A stretch of 64,000 nt of DNA from Paenibacillus sp. FSL H8-0537 (GCF_038051995.1 NZ_CP150290.1:1289501-1353500), one strand, 5' to 3'. Shown: positions 40,181 to 50,655, counted from the stretch's first letter. Numbers and translations are program-made. Notes: generated by a model from the letters alone, not told the origin.

Positions 40181-43100
40181 ATGCTACATTCAAGACAGAT
40201 GAACCTTTTTAAAAAAGGGGTTCTTATCGTAATTGGTATTTTATTGATTGCCTTCGCAATGCCGGAATCTAGCCAAGCGTCATTCGTTGATCCAATTGAT
40301 CAAACATCGGATACAGATAATACGATTCCGAATTCGCAAGGCGGATCAAAGGGTGTAGGACAAAGCTTTACTGCAGGCAAAACGGGATGGATGTACGATG
40401 TCGATGTATTTCTTGGTCAATCTTCAGCTACTGAGCGAGAGATAAGCTTGACGATTCATGAAGGCGCCGATATTAATGGGACAGTACTAGGCGTAGCGAA
40501 GGTAAGCAGTAGTATTGTGCCTGTATTTCCGGGAGGATGGGTTCGGTTTAATTTTAACGAAGGGATTTATGTGGAGTCTAACAAGATTTATGGCATGATG
40601 ATGGAGACAACCAACAATGAACCAAGTCAAGTGAACCAAGTCACTTGGAGAATATACAATCCTAGCGCATATAACGGCGGTACACCGTATTATTTTGAAT
40701 CTTGGGATAATTTCAATTTTGATTTTGCATTCAGGACGTATGTAGCTTCTCAGCAGAGGGACTATTCGACTTCTTTGCAGTTGGACCAGCTTACAACAAC
40801 TTATGGTGATACTGAGGAGATCAGAGCTACATTGCTGGATGTTCAAAATCAGGCAGTATCGAATAAAACAGTCACATTTTCTCTGGATGGAAACGTTCTT
40901 GGTTCATCTAATACGAATGGAAATGGTGAAGCGATATTCAGCTATTCGGTTAACACGGCAATAGGGAATCATACACTTACAGCGGAATTCGCAGGAGACC
41001 CTACCCATCTTACTTCGAATGATTCTGTTACGCTGAGGGTCGATAAGAGGCCTCTTGCAGTAACCGCAAACGATGCGACTCGTGCATATGGTACGAGCAA
41101 TCCGGTATTCACAGGAACGATAGTAGGCGGTTTATCGTCAGATGGAATTACGGCAACTTATGCTACGAGCGCTGACCAAGCAAGTCATGTAGGGAGCTAT
41201 GCGATTGAAGCAGCACTGGTTGATCCGAATAATAAGCTAGGAAATTACGAAGTAACGAAAACCTCGGGTAGTCTGAGTGTTACGAAAGCGTCACTATCGG
41301 TAACCGCAGACGATGCGACGCGTGAATACGGAATGAGCAATTCGGTATTCACAGGAACGATAGTGGGCGGTTTATCGTCAGATGGGATTACAGCAACTTA
41401 CGCAACGGGCGCTGATCAAGCAAGTAATGTAGGGAACTATGCGATTGAAGCGTCACTGGTTGACCCGAATAACAAGCTAGGAAATTACGAAGTAACGAAA
41501 ACCGCAGGCAGTCTATCCGTTACGAGAGCGCCGATTACAGTAACGCCTCACACCATATCGCGTTGGGTAAACAATGCGAATCCCTTCCTGGACGGTGTTG
41601 TAACAGGTGTGCGGAACAACGACGATATATCCGTGAAGTATGTGACGCTTGCAGAGCAAAGCAGCCCAGTTGGCAATTATACGATAGAGACTGAAATCAT
41701 TGATCCTAATCAACGTTTAGGTAACTATGAAGTTACGAGCAATACTGCGAAGCTCAACGTGTATGATGTTCCGAAATTAACTTATGCTACTAACGATACC
41801 GCTTCATCAGTTATTGGACCTCTCGGTCTTCCAGCAACCGATGATGAAGGTAGAAGCATTCAATGGGTTTCCTCGAATAATCAATTTGTAGATGGTGCGA
41901 CAGGTTATGTACAACGCCCGTCCTATACAGAGGGGAATAAGAGCATAACACTTAAAGCGACGATAACAGCTGATGGTGCTACTTATGAAGCCATTTATCC
42001 GCTAATCATTATTGCAAACAGTAACACTAGTTCTGGAAGTAACACTAATTCTGGAAGTAACACTAATTCTGGGAGTAACACTAGTTCTGGAGTATCGAAT
42101 TACATTGAGGTTATGTCAGCTAATGGAAAACAACGAGTTGAACTAAAACTTGATGATTTGAAAAAAGGATTAGTTACAATCAAATCAGATAGTGAAGTTG
42201 CAGAATTTATGATTAGTAAAGCGACATTAACGCAGTTAATGGCCATTTCACCATCAATGAAACTGCAATTCATTACAGTAAAAGACGAAATTACCATACC
42301 GATTCAAGAGATGGCGATTGCAGGGAATAATCATGATTTAACCATTAAAATAGGCAGAGCAGATACGACAACAGAATTTGTTGAAGTTAAGAAGAGTCTT
42401 GGCGCAAATGTTTGGGCAGGGCCAGTTGTGTTCAACGTTAATGGACTAGATGATCAAGGGAGAAGCTCTGAGATCTCAGCGTTCACATCCTATGTTGAAA
42501 GAAAGATTGAGCTTGATGGCCAAGAGTCCGATTTTGCTACAGTCGTATTTTGGGATGAAGAGAAGCAAGCGTTCAACTTTGTTCCTGCACAATTCATAAA
42601 TGAGAATGGTAAAGTCACAGCAATTGTGAAGAGTATGCGAAACGGCTACTTTTTCGTAATTGATCGTCGAGTTGGCTTTGTAGATTTGCAGAATCATTGG
42701 GCAAAGTCGGATATAGAGTTACTTGCAGCTAAGTTCATCGTTCAGGGGCGTAGCGAAATGAATTTTGATCCGAATGGTATGCTTACCCGAGCAGAAACGG
42801 CTGCATTACTTGTACGTGCAATAGGGATTCCGTTGAATAACACTGAATTTAGCTTTTCTGATGTGGATGGGAAATGGTATGAAGCAGATGTTATCGCAGC
42901 TGAGCAGGTGGGATTAATCAAGGGATATAGTGACGGGACTTTCCGTCCGAACAACCGTGTGACACGTGAGGAGTTGGCGGTTATGCTTACCCGAGCTATT
43001 GCTTATGCTAATCCTTCTTTGCAGACAGCTAATAGGGTGTTAGCTTTAGAAGATGTGGAATCCATTTCATCTTGGGCGGAGGATTCTATTTATCAAGCGC

Positions 43101-43219
43101 TTAGTTTAGGAATCATTAAAGGCGATCAGCAAGGTAATTTCAAGCCGCAAGAAGAAGCAACTCGGGCAGAAATGGTTACACTTCTCTCGCGTATGCTGAA
43201 ACTATTAAATTTTATATAG
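40181..43219 (+). CDS. Large SLH-anchored surface protein with MBG-type repeats
   Basis: This 1012-aa secreted protein has: a signal peptide (FKKGVLIVIGILLIAFAMPE...SQA); a jelly-roll-like module (SFTAGKTGWMYDVDVFLG, residues ~40-190); an Ig-like domain (~200-285); three MBG-type repeats of ~80 residues each containing AYGTSNPVFTGTIVGGLSSD-like text (~290-540); a Ser/Asn/Gly linker (~615-640); an ~200-aa domain; and three SLH domains at the C-terminus (FVDLQNHWAKSDIELLAAK, GKWYEADVIAAEQVGLIKGY, ALEDVESISSWAEDSIY). SLH domains bind pyruvylated secondary cell-wall polymer. An ATG at 40199 is an alternative start. Role probably adhesion or wall structure. Confidence 0.85.
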   Translation: MLHSRQMNLFKKGVLIVIGILLIAFAMPESSQASFVDPIDQTSDTDNTIPNSQGGSKGVGQSFTAGKTGWMYDVDVFLGQSSATEREISLTIHEGADINGTVLGVAKVSSSIVPVFPGGWVRFNFNEGIYVESNKIYGMMMETTNNEPSQVNQVTWRIYNPSAYNGGTPYYFESWDNFNFDFAFRTYVASQQRDYSTSLQLDQLTTTYGDTEEIRATLLDVQNQAVSNKTVTFSLDGNVLGSSNTNGNGEAIFSYSVNTAIGNHTLTAEFAGDPTHLTSNDSVTLRVDKRPLAVTANDATRAYGTSNPVFTGTIVGGLSSDGITATYATSADQASHVGSYAIEAALVDPNNKLGNYEVTKTSGSLSVTKASLSVTADDATREYGMSNSVFTGTIVGGLSSDGITATYATGADQASNVGNYAIEASLVDPNNKLGNYEVTKTAGSLSVTRAPITVTPHTISRWVNNANPFLDGVVTGVRNNDDISVKYVTLAEQSSPVGNYTIETEIIDPNQRLGNYEVTSNTAKLNVYDVPKLTYATNDTASSVIGPLGLPATDDEGRSIQWVSSNNQFVDGATGYVQRPSYTEGNKSITLKATITADGATYEAIYPLIIIANSNTSSGSNTNSGSNTNSGSNTSSGVSNYIEVMSANGKQRVELKLDDLKKGLVTIKSDSEVAEFMISKATLTQLMAISPSMKLQFITVKDEITIPIQEMAIAGNNHDLTIKIGRADTTTEFVEVKKSLGANVWAGPVVFNVNGLDDQGRSSEISAFTSYVERKIELDGQESDFATVVFWDEEKQAFNFVPAQFINENGKVTAIVKSMRNGYFFVIDRRVGFVDLQNHWAKSDIELLAAKFIVQGRSEMNFDPNGMLTRAETAALLVRAIGIPLNNTEFSFSDVDGKWYEADVIAAEQVGLIKGYSDGTFRPNNRVTREELAVMLTRAIAYANPSLQTANRVLALEDVESISSWAEDSIYQALSLGIIKGDQQGNFKPQEEATRAEMVTLLSRMLKLLNFI
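41041..41520 (+). repeat. Tandem 240-bp coding repeat in the surface protein gene
   Basis: Two successive units (about 41041-41280 and 41281-41520) are nearly identical in DNA, including GGCGGTTTATCGTCAGATGG and TGACCCGAATAACAAGCTAG-type blocks; a third, diverged unit follows. This is recent duplication of an MBG module. Confidence 0.8.
42025..42090 (+). repeat. 18-bp minisatellite in the linker
   Basis: The unit TCTGGAAGTAACACTAAT occurs four times with minor changes, encoding (S-G-S-N-T-N/S). It is a likely site of length variation. Confidence 0.8.
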
Positions 43220-43481
43220 GATTGGATTTTGGTTCGAACTGAATAATAGCTGTAATTTGTTCTAATAGCCACGTTCCACCATGCGAATCCACAACCGAAA
43301 TAATCTGCATCCCACTTGTTAGATGGTGTCTAGTAAAGGGAGGTGTTGTTTAAAAAAGGTTGTGGATTTTTTATTTTTTTGACTCCATCTAATGATCAAC
43401 CAGACGATGTAAGGCGACCAGTTCTTCTCAAATAATGAGCTATTCCACTAGAAAGAAGGTTAGTATTTTCAAGATACAGAT

Positions 43482-43586
43482 ATGAATTTTTCAAGTACTG
43501 AAGGAATAGTTACGATCTTTGATACGTTTGATGAGTTTCTTGCTGATTCCATGTATAAGAATGCACCTATAAATTGGCATGATTGA
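43482..43586 (+). pseudogene. SUKH-like C-terminal remnant
   Basis: A 34-codon frame reads STEGIVTIFDTFDEFLADSMYKN..., like the end of SUKH/SMI1 immunity proteins. No upstream part remains. The 474-bp gap 43220-43693 otherwise shows nothing definite. Confidence 0.3.
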
Positions 43587-43693
43587 ACTAAAAGGGAAAG
43601 ATAGCTGAATAACAAATCAGTTGGTCAAAGAGTAAGCGTGTGGAGTGAGCGGATCAAAATCACAACAAGCACAAGCATTCAAGGAGGAGAACC

Positions 43694-44362
43694 ATGAAAT
43701 TTTGCACAAAAGAATGGTATGAAGAAATGCAAATTGCCGGGATAATGTGCATATATGAGACAGAAGAGGAATGGGAGGAGTACCTCGCCTATTTTCGCTC
43801 AGAAGGCAAAGACCCTCTACAATCGCAGCGCGAATTGTTAGAAGAAAAGAAAGAACATCTGCTAAAATACCTCCCAGAAGCCTTTCACCCCTACATACAC
43901 GATGGTACGTTGAATACGATCTACCCGCCTCCTGAATTGAAGGAAATGGCGAAGCAGTGGAAGCAAGACTATGATGATCGCATGCGTAAAGTGGCCGAGA
44001 CGTATAACCGCTATTATAAATCTATTCAAAACGAGCTTCCGCCCAATGCGATCAAGCTATTCGAAAATACCCTTCACGATGCCAAATTTACCTCCTATGA
44101 TCGTCCTGATGAAGCAACGTTTTTTCTATATTTGGACTGTCGCGGCTCTTATTCTTATTTTACGGATATTAAAATTACGTTTCACGGAGTCAAGCAGTTG
44201 GAGCTTCCAGATCTTCCTGAAAATACGTGGTGGCTGTACGATGAAATTTACACGATTGACGGTGGCTTTGAGATCAGAGTGCTGCTGGATTCACTAGAAG
44301 CGTTCATTATTTCCGCTGTCGATGTAGAGATTGAAGTATTAGGCGAGCTGCAAAGCCAATAG
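43694..44362 (+). CDS. DUF4085 family protein
   Basis: This 222-aa soluble, acidic protein fits the DUF4085 family as I recall it: MKFCTKEWYEEMQ at the N-terminus, helical DYDDRMRKVAETYNRYYKSI in the middle, and a beta-rich C-terminus (ATFFLYLDCRGSYSYFTDIKITF). Function unknown. AAGGAGGAGAACC precedes the ATG. It lies 42 bp before a histidine phosphatase gene. Confidence 0.65.
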   Translation: MKFCTKEWYEEMQIAGIMCIYETEEEWEEYLAYFRSEGKDPLQSQRELLEEKKEHLLKYLPEAFHPYIHDGTLNTIYPPPELKEMAKQWKQDYDDRMRKVAETYNRYYKSIQNELPPNAIKLFENTLHDAKFTSYDRPDEATFFLYLDCRGSYSYFTDIKITFHGVKQLELPDLPENTWWLYDEIYTIDGGFEIRVLLDSLEAFIISAVDVEIEVLGELQSQ

Positions 44363-44404
44363 CCAAGAGAGCCTATTTAATAACCCAAAAAGGATCGTGA
44401 GCGC

Positions 44405-44947
44405 ATGAACACGATATATCTAGTCCGTCATTGCCAAGCAGAAGGCCAAGAGCCTGACGCTCCATTAACCGAAGCAGGGATAGAGCAAGCGCAGCAAGTA
44501 GCTGTATTTTTGGCGAAGAAGCAGATAGAAGGAATCATTTCGAGCCCATATGAGCGGGCTTACCGAACGATCTCTCCATTAGCTGACGCCACTGACCTGC
44601 CCATAAAGCGGGATGAGCGGTTAACCGAGCGCATTTTATCGGGTCAAAATCATCCCGACTGGCGCGAAATGCTTCGCCGAACCTATGAGGACATGGATTT
44701 ATGCTACGAGGGCGGGGAATCTAGCCATACCGCTACCAGCCGGGCTGTTCAAGTCGTTAATGAGGCACTGAATAGCGGCTGGAAAAATACCGTAATCGTC
44801 TCACATGGCAACCTCATTTCGCTGCTGCTCAAGCATCTGGATCAGGCAGTCGGGTTTCATGAATGGGAAGCCCTGTCCAATCCCGACGTTTACGAGCTAT
44901 CCTTCACCGATGCGGCGTCCAGCTTCAATCGAATTTGGAAGCCATAA
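44405..44947 (+). CDS. Histidine phosphatase (phosphoglycerate-mutase-like) family protein
   Basis: This 180-aa phosphatase has the phospho-accepting His in LVRHCQAEG (RHC in place of the usual RHG), the Arg in SSPYERAYRTI, the acid in DERLTER, and the second His in VIVSHGNLIS. Family substrates range from phosphosugars to phosphoproteins; none can be assigned. AAGGATCGTGAGCGC precedes the ATG. Confidence 0.85.
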   Translation: MNTIYLVRHCQAEGQEPDAPLTEAGIEQAQQVAVFLAKKQIEGIISSPYERAYRTISPLADATDLPIKRDERLTERILSGQNHPDWREMLRRTYEDMDLCYEGGESSHTATSRAVQVVNEALNSGWKNTVIVSHGNLISLLLKHLDQAVGFHEWEALSNPDVYELSFTDAASSFNRIWKP

Positions 44948-45031
44948 CAAGACAAGCTCAGAGCTGTTTCTGCTACTACCTTCCCTTCTATATTCGGTTC
45001 CATTTCAAATTCAGAGAGGAGCAGCGCCATT

Positions 45032-46645
45032 ATGGATCAAAATATGAAACAAGCGATAGTCAGGGGGGAAACCTCGCTTGGCATCGAATTTGGCTCTACA
45101 CGAATCAAGGCTGTACTGGTTGATTACCATTTTCAAACAATCGGTTCCAGCAGCTATGAGTGGGAAAATCAATTGATCGACGGTTATTGGACCTACGATC
45201 TCAATGAAATGATTAACGGGCTGCAAGAAACCTATCGCCAATTAAAGCAAGAGGTTGAGAACAATTATGGCGTAACCCTGCAAAAAATCGGATCAATCGG
45301 ATGTTCAGCCATGATGCAGGGCTATATTGCACTTGATCACGCAGGGGAGCTATTGGTTCCGTTTCGTACATGGCGCAATGCCACAACGGGTACAGCTGCA
45401 TCGGAGTTAACCGAGAAATTCCAGTTTAAAATTCCACAGCGCTGGAGCATCGCACATTTGTATCAAGCGATTTTGAACGAGGAAGAGCATGTCACTAACC
45501 TAGCTTATATGACGACTTTGTCGGGTTACATGCATTGGCTGTTGACTGGCAGCAAGGCTCTTGGTGTGGGAGATGCCTCTGGTATGTTTCCAATCGATGA
45601 ATCTGCAACGCAATATAATGAAGATATGGTGAAGCAGTTTGCCGATTTAATTGCCGATAAAGAATACCCGTGGAAGCTTAAAGATATTTTACCTAAAGTT
45701 CATACTGCAGGTGAACACGCTGGATATCTAAGTGGAGCTGGTGCAAGGCTATTAGATCCAACTGGCAGCCTGCAAGCAGGTATTCCGCTATGTCCTCCAG
45801 AAGGCGATGCCGGAACTGGCATGGTCGCTACGAATAGCGTCAAAAAGCGTACCGGCAACATTTCCGTAGGTACGTCGATTTTTGCCATGATTGTACTGGA
45901 GAAAGATTTATCCACGGTGTATCCTGAGATTGACATCGTGACTACACCAGATGGCAGTCCTGTCGGCATGGTTCTTGCCAACAACTGCTCCAGCGATATT
46001 AATGCATGGCTCGGCTTGTTCCGTGAATTTTATGAGGCAATGGGGCAGAAGCCCGATATGAACCAGTTATTCAGCGTCCTGTTGGGCAAAGCGCTGGAAG
46101 CAGACGCTGATGGCGGCGGCTTGCTGAGTTACGGCTACTATTCAGGCGAGAACATTACCGGGTTTGCAAAAGGCCGTCCACTGTTCGTTCGTTCTCCAGA
46201 AAGCCGCTTTAATCTGGCTAACTTTATGAGAGTACATCTGTTTAGCGCGTTTGCTGCCTTAAGGCTCGGGATGGATATTTTGACACAGAAGGAGCATATA
46301 ACGGTTGACCATATTTTGGCGCATGGGGGATTGTTCAAAACACCGCTAGTCGGTCAAAAGATGTGTGCCGCAGCACTGAATGTTCCTGTTTCGGTCATGT
46401 CTACGGCTGGTGAGGGCGGCGCATGGGGGATGGCCATTTTGGCATCCTATATGGTTAATAAGGAGCAGAATGAGGGCTTGGCTGATTACCTTACCACTAA
46501 AGTGTTCAAGGATGCAGAAGGACAAGAGGTTTATCCAGACAGCGCAGATGTGTTTGGCTTTGCCTTGTTTATGGAGCGTTACACGGAAGGGCTGGCAATT
46601 GAGCAGGCAGCGGTAGATCATTTTGTGGAAAATGGGAAGAAATAA
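45032..46645 (+). CDS. FGGY-family carbohydrate kinase
   Basis: This 537-aa sugar kinase of the actin-like ATPase fold has phosphate-1 motif [16 protein letters not shown], then [14 protein letters not shown], and the adenosine-binding [14 protein letters not shown] and [14 protein letters not shown]. The N-terminal [10 protein letters not shown] is typical of the substrate site of xylulokinase/ribulokinase relatives. The exact pentulose is not clear; a xylulokinase- or AraB-like activity is the best guess. GAGAGGAGC precedes the ATG. A WYL regulator lies 41 bp downstream on the same strand and may control it. No isomerase or transporter is adjacent. Confidence 0.75.
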   Translation: MDQNMKQAIVRGETSLGIEFGSTRIKAVLVDYHFQTIGSSSYEWENQLIDGYWTYDLNEMINGLQETYRQLKQEVENNYGVTLQKIGSIGCSAMMQGYIALDHAGELLVPFRTWRNATTGTAASELTEKFQFKIPQRWSIAHLYQAILNEEEHVTNLAYMTTLSGYMHWLLTGSKALGVGDASGMFPIDESATQYNEDMVKQFADLIADKEYPWKLKDILPKVHTAGEHAGYLSGAGARLLDPTGSLQAGIPLCPPEGDAGTGMVATNSVKKRTGNISVGTSIFAMIVLEKDLSTVYPEIDIVTTPDGSPVGMVLANNCSSDINAWLGLFREFYEAMGQKPDMNQLFSVLLGKALEADADGGGLLSYGYYSGENITGFAKGRPLFVRSPESRFNLANFMRVHLFSAFAALRLGMDILTQKEHITVDHILAHGGLFKTPLVGQKMCAAALNVPVSVMSTAGEGGAWGMAILASYMVNKEQNEGLADYLTTKVFKDAEGQEVYPDSADVFGFALFMERYTEGLAIEQAAVDHFVENGKK

Positions 46646-46686
46646 GAAGCGTGAAATACGAAATGGCATAACGGGCGGGGATATAT

Positions 46687-47604
46687 ATGAAATTGGAGCG
46701 TTTGATCTCTATGATCTACAAGCTGCTTAACCACGAGATTTTGTCTGCCTCCATGTTAGCTGAAGAGTTCAAAGTTTCTCAAAGAACGATTTATCGGGAT
46801 ATCGATGTCCTATGTGCTGCGGGCTTACCGATCATATCGCAGCAGGGGAGTAAAGGCGGATATGGCATCATGGACGGGTACAAAATGGATAAAAGCTTGC
46901 TCCGTTCTTACGATGTCGCCTCCTTAATCACCGTGCTTAGAAGCTTCTCTACCGTGTTTAAAGATGAGCGTGTTCAGGGAACCATTGAACGGCTGCAAAC
47001 AGTCACACCCGAGCATCAGACCCCGAGTCTATCCATCGACTTTGAAACGCTCAGGATGGAGCCTGACGCCCTTCGTCATTTACGCATGGGCATTACTAAG
47101 CGAAAGATAGTCCGCTTTGAATATATCAATGTCAATAATGAACGTACGACCCGTGATATAGAACCGATGTGGCTGCATTTTAAATATAGCAATTGGTATG
47201 TGCATGGATTTTGCCGAACACGGCGGGACTATCGGGAGTTTCGACTATCGCGGATGATGAATTTGCTTTTGACAGAGGAAGACTTTCAGCCGCATCACAG
47301 GGAGCCGAAGGAGACTGCTTTCATAGACAAGGAAGGCACCGAGCAGTTGAAGGATGTGGTAATTCGAGTAGGGCCGAGGGCTTTGGCGGAAGCGATGGAT
47401 CAGTTTCACCAGGCTGATAAGCAATTTCATGACGATGGAAGCCTGACGATGCGTATTCCCGTCTATAAACCATTAGAAGCACGATGGCTTTGGGGCATGC
47501 TGCTGAGCTTTGGCAGCGGCGTCGAAGTCCTCGAGCCTATTGCACTGCGAGGCGTCCTAAAAGAACAGCTTCAAAACACACTCCAGCTTTATGAAGAAGT
47601 ATGA
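46687..47604 (+). CDS. YafY/WYL-domain transcriptional regulator
   Basis: This 305-aa regulator has an N-terminal HTH (MLAEEFKVSQRTIYRDIDVLCAAGLPI) and a WYL domain (FEYINVNNERTTRDIEPMWLHFKYSNWYVHGFCRTR, cited in pieces: DIEPMWLHFK and NWYVHGFCR). WYL domains sense ligands such as nucleotides or ssDNA in some families. AGGGCGGGGATATAT-type spacing precedes the ATG. Followed by a clear terminator. Confidence 0.85.
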   Translation: MKLERLISMIYKLLNHEILSASMLAEEFKVSQRTIYRDIDVLCAAGLPIISQQGSKGGYGIMDGYKMDKSLLRSYDVASLITVLRSFSTVFKDERVQGTIERLQTVTPEHQTPSLSIDFETLRMEPDALRHLRMGITKRKIVRFEYINVNNERTTRDIEPMWLHFKYSNWYVHGFCRTRRDYREFRLSRMMNLLLTEEDFQPHHREPKETAFIDKEGTEQLKDVVIRVGPRALAEAMDQFHQADKQFHDDGSLTMRIPVYKPLEARWLWGMLLSFGSGVEVLEPIALRGVLKEQLQNTLQLYEEV

Positions 47605-47632
47605 CGAACTAGTGTCATACTTCTTTTTTTAT
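47594..47632 (+). terminator. Terminator after the WYL regulator
   Basis: GAAGTATGAC ... GTGTCATACTTC followed by TTTTTTT; the left arm is within the last codons of the gene. Confidence 0.8.
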
Positions 47633-47686
47633 AATAACAACAGTAACAAAATCAAATTCATGATCATTTAAAAGGAGACGTTACGA

Positions 47687-48184
47687 ATGTCAAATTATCC
47701 GGTACAAATGTTTGAATACCACACATGGGCGAGTCAAGCTGTCCTTGGGAGAATCAAGGAGCTCCCGTCCTCCGTGCTGAGTCAAGAAGTGAACAGCTCG
47801 TTTCCCACCATCGCCCATGCCCTTACCCATATCTATGCGGTTGATAAGATGTGGTATATGGTTTTGACAGGCACGGGTATGCCAGAGGCGCTGCAAGCAT
47901 GTATGCTGCTAAATGCAGAGATTCTGAGTTCTGTAGATGAATACGCCAATGTCTTTGCCCTGTTATCGGAGCAATACAGAGAATGGTTCCGAAGCCAAGC
48001 TGATTTGGAGCAAACCATTCTGCTTGATAATCCATTTGCCGGAATACGCCAAACAAGCTTAGCGGAAATTGTGCTGCATCTGATCAATCACGGAACCTAT
48101 CACAGGGGCAATGTTTCTACTATGCTGCGTCAGCTTGGCCACTCGTCCACCATGAATGACTATGCGCTGTTTTGGTATAAATAG
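47687..48184 (+). CDS. DinB-family protein
   Basis: This 165-aa four-helix-bundle metal-binding protein of the DinB/YfiT superfamily shows the conserved His residues in ALTHIYAVDKMWY and HLINHGTYHRGNVSTML. DinB proteins are putative thiol-dependent transferases; substrate unknown. AAGGAGACG precedes the ATG. The following gene is 21 bp away and probably in the same transcript. Confidence 0.85.
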   Translation: MSNYPVQMFEYHTWASQAVLGRIKELPSSVLSQEVNSSFPTIAHALTHIYAVDKMWYMVLTGTGMPEALQACMLLNAEILSSVDEYANVFALLSEQYREWFRSQADLEQTILLDNPFAGIRQTSLAEIVLHLINHGTYHRGNVSTMLRQLGHSSTMNDYALFWYK

Positions 48185-48205
48185 AAAGGAGATTGTATTT
48201 GATAT

Positions 48206-48778
48206 ATGGAAATTGAAAATCTAATTACAGTAAAATCGAGAGAAGATTTGAGAATGTGGCTTGAGGAAAATGGTACGACTAAAAAATCTTGTTGGGCAGT
48301 CGTTAGTATGACGCCGAATCCAGACATGCTGCTATATTTGGACGCGGTCGAAGAAGCCTTGTGCTTTGGATGGATTGATGGAGTCAAAAAGAAAATATCT
48401 GAAACGGAGCTGGCGCAGAGACTGTCTCCTAGAAGCAAAAGAAGTTCATGGACGGAATTGAATAAAGAACGTGTCCGCCGCCTTGAAAAACTGGGGTTAA
48501 TGAGAGACGAAGGAAGAAAGGTACTTCCTGCTATGGATGATGATTCTTTTAAAATAGACAGGGTTATAGAACAAAGGCTGCAAGAGGAAAGACAGGTATA
48601 TGAGAATTTCATGGCATTTCCAGCGCTTTATAGAAGGGTTCGGATCGACACGATCCAAAGCAATAAAAATCAGCCAGAAATATTTAACAGGAGATTAGAC
48701 AAATTTATAACAAATACGAAAGAAAATAAAATGTACGGCCAATGGCATGATAATGGACGACTTCTTAATGATGAATAA
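48206..48778 (+). CDS. YdeI/OmpD-associated family protein
   Basis: This 190-aa soluble protein matches the YdeI-like family: SREDLRMWLEENGTTKKSCW, then EALCFGWIDGVKKKI and LSPRSKRSSWTELNKERVRR. Relatives are linked with antimicrobial-peptide or bacteriocin tolerance, but the biochemical role is unknown. GAAAGGAGATTG precedes the start. A strong terminator follows. Confidence 0.82.
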   Translation: MEIENLITVKSREDLRMWLEENGTTKKSCWAVVSMTPNPDMLLYLDAVEEALCFGWIDGVKKKISETELAQRLSPRSKRSSWTELNKERVRRLEKLGLMRDEGRKVLPAMDDDSFKIDRVIEQRLQEERQVYENFMAFPALYRRVRIDTIQSNKNQPEIFNRRLDKFITNTKENKMYGQWHDNGRLLNDE

Positions 48779-48792
48779 CTGATTTTTAAAAG

Positions 48793-48836
48793 CCAAAAAT
48801 CCCCTGAGCACATACAAGTGCTTCAAGGGATTTTCT
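48793..48836. terminator. Convergent terminator
   Basis: AAAATCCCCTGAGCA ... TGCTTCAAGGGATTTT lies between converging genes and serves both. Confidence 0.8.
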
Positions 48837-48885
48837 AGTTTAAAGCGGGCCACACCCTCTGTGCTAAGGGCAGCTTGCAGCCGCC

Positions 48886-50466
48886 TTATTTTTTCGCGTA
48901 AAAGCTTACGGTTCCCGTGCTCTCATCCGCGCTGACGAACAAGCTGCGTCCTTGTACGTGGTGAATGCCTTCCGGCGATTCTCCAGCCGTCGGTATCAAG
49001 CCGAGGTAGACGGGGCTGGCAGCATTAGCGACATCGAAAAATAAAATCGCATCCGCGCGTTCCGACGCTACTGCCGCAAGTGCTGTTCCGTCAACTGTCG
49101 CGACGGTCAGATTTTCCACCTCGCTGCCTTTGTTCGGACTGCGGTCATCGGGATACAAGCCGACCTTCGCTGTCGCCTCGTCAATCAGGTTCGCGCTGTC
49201 GTATACCCGCTTGCCCTCCAAATCCCATACGGCGATGTTGCGACCACCGGCCTTCACGCCGTCTTTGAATTCATTTTTGCCCAAATCGCCTTCATTGGCG
49301 GTCAGCACATATTTTCCATCCGGCGAAAAAGCAATGCCATCCGGCTCATAACGAGCGGTCAAATCCTCCGTAAACCGCACATTCCCATCGTCCTCCAGAT
49401 CGGCTTTATGCTGCGTCGTGCCAAGCGAGAAAATTTGAATGAGCTTCTTCGTCTTCAAATCGACAAGCGCGATGGCGTTGTTTTCCTGCATCGTTACGGC
49501 TGCGGTTGCGCTGTCCGGGCTGATTGCCACGTATTCTGGCTGCGGATCATGCGGATAAATGGCTCCCTCTACACCGTCCAATGGAGTAGCAATGTCCACA
49601 ACCTCTCCCTTCAGCGGATCACCGCCTGCAAAAGAAACGATCATAATGCTGCCAGGACGCTTCGCGTTCGCATAATCGATTTCATCCGCGGCTTTATCCA
49701 GCTCTTCATCCTCAATCGCGATCACAGCATTCAGCCCGTCTGGCGAAAGCGCGATGGAGTCGGGACCGATGCCAAGCTCATACGTTTTTACCGTTTCGTA
49801 GGTAGCTAAATCGACTACGGCCAGCAGACCTTTGCTCGCTTTGTTCACATCATCGCCCGTGCGGATAACCGCAAGCCCGTAGCGACCGTCCTTGGATACG
49901 GTGACGCTGGTCACTTCCGCCTCTGGGGAAAGGTCGTGGAAGCTGACGGTTTTCAGCACGCTGACTTTGTTGAGGTCTGCGATGTCGAGCACGGAAATGC
50001 TGCCGTTGTCGGCTTCGGTAACGAGCAGGCGTTTGCCGTCTGGCGTGGAAGCGGCGATTTCGGCTTTTTCGCTTGGCATTTGGAAGGTGGCGGCAAGCTC
50101 AAAGCCGCTTTTATTTTTCTGCTGGACGAGCTGCGCTTTCAGGCTGTCCAGCGCTTTTTTGGAAACATAGGTTGTGCTTTTCGTCAAAAGGGAAGGGCTT
50201 CCAATCTCGGCTGCAGCACCGTTAATCGTAGCGGACGAAGAGCCGATCGGGAACGATGCTTTTAAACCGCTTACCGTAATTTCAGCGCTGCGGCTGGCGG
50301 CGTTCCATGTTACTTCGCCTTGCATATTTTCGATAGCCTGGCGCAGCTTCACATAATCGCCAGCAGGTGCATCAGCAGCGAGAGCGGCAGGAGCGAAGGC
50401 GCCTGTACCGGCAGCGAGCATCGTTGCGACTGACATCATTTGAACAAGTTGCTTGACCGTTTTCAT
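48886..50466 (-). CDS. Secreted beta-propeller (choice-of-anchor-I type) protein
   Basis: This 526-aa exported protein has signal peptide MKTVKQLVQMMSVATMLAAG...APAALAA, then a ~100-aa copper-amine-oxidase-N-like domain (KLRQAIENMQGEVTWNAASR). The rest is a propeller of YVTN/choice-of-anchor-I repeats (AASTPDGKRLLVTEADNG; ISPDSATAAVTMQENN; FSPDGKYVLTANEGD). Proteins of this type are wall- or surface-associated; some are annotated as alkaline-phosphatase- or esterase-like without proof. No LPXTG or SLH anchor is seen. It is alone on the minus strand. Confidence 0.75.
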   Translation of the reverse strand: MKTVKQLVQMMSVATMLAAGTGAFAPAALAADAPAGDYVKLRQAIENMQGEVTWNAASRSAEITVSGLKASFPIGSSSATINGAAAEIGSPSLLTKSTTYVSKKALDSLKAQLVQQKNKSGFELAATFQMPSEKAEIAASTPDGKRLLVTEADNGSISVLDIADLNKVSVLKTVSFHDLSPEAEVTSVTVSKDGRYGLAVIRTGDDVNKASKGLLAVVDLATYETVKTYELGIGPDSIALSPDGLNAVIAIEDEELDKAADEIDYANAKRPGSIMIVSFAGGDPLKGEVVDIATPLDGVEGAIYPHDPQPEYVAISPDSATAAVTMQENNAIALVDLKTKKLIQIFSLGTTQHKADLEDDGNVRFTEDLTARYEPDGIAFSPDGKYVLTANEGDLGKNEFKDGVKAGGRNIAVWDLEGKRVYDSANLIDEATAKVGLYPDDRSPNKGSEVENLTVATVDGTALAAVASERADAILFFDVANAASPVYLGLIPTAGESPEGIHHVQGRSLFVSADESTGTVSFYAKK

Positions 50467-50655
50467 AAGCCTGCAAATCCCCTTTATCCTTTTTTAAGAT
50501 CGTATGAAGAATCGTTCTAAGTATATAAATAGATTGTTAAAGGCAGATCAAGGGACAGAGCTAGTTTTGTAAAAACGACGAAAGATCAGCTTCCAAATAA
50601 GGGGAGAAACGATATAATAGAAAGACTTAGAGGGCGAAGGGGCGCTGGCAGCAGG

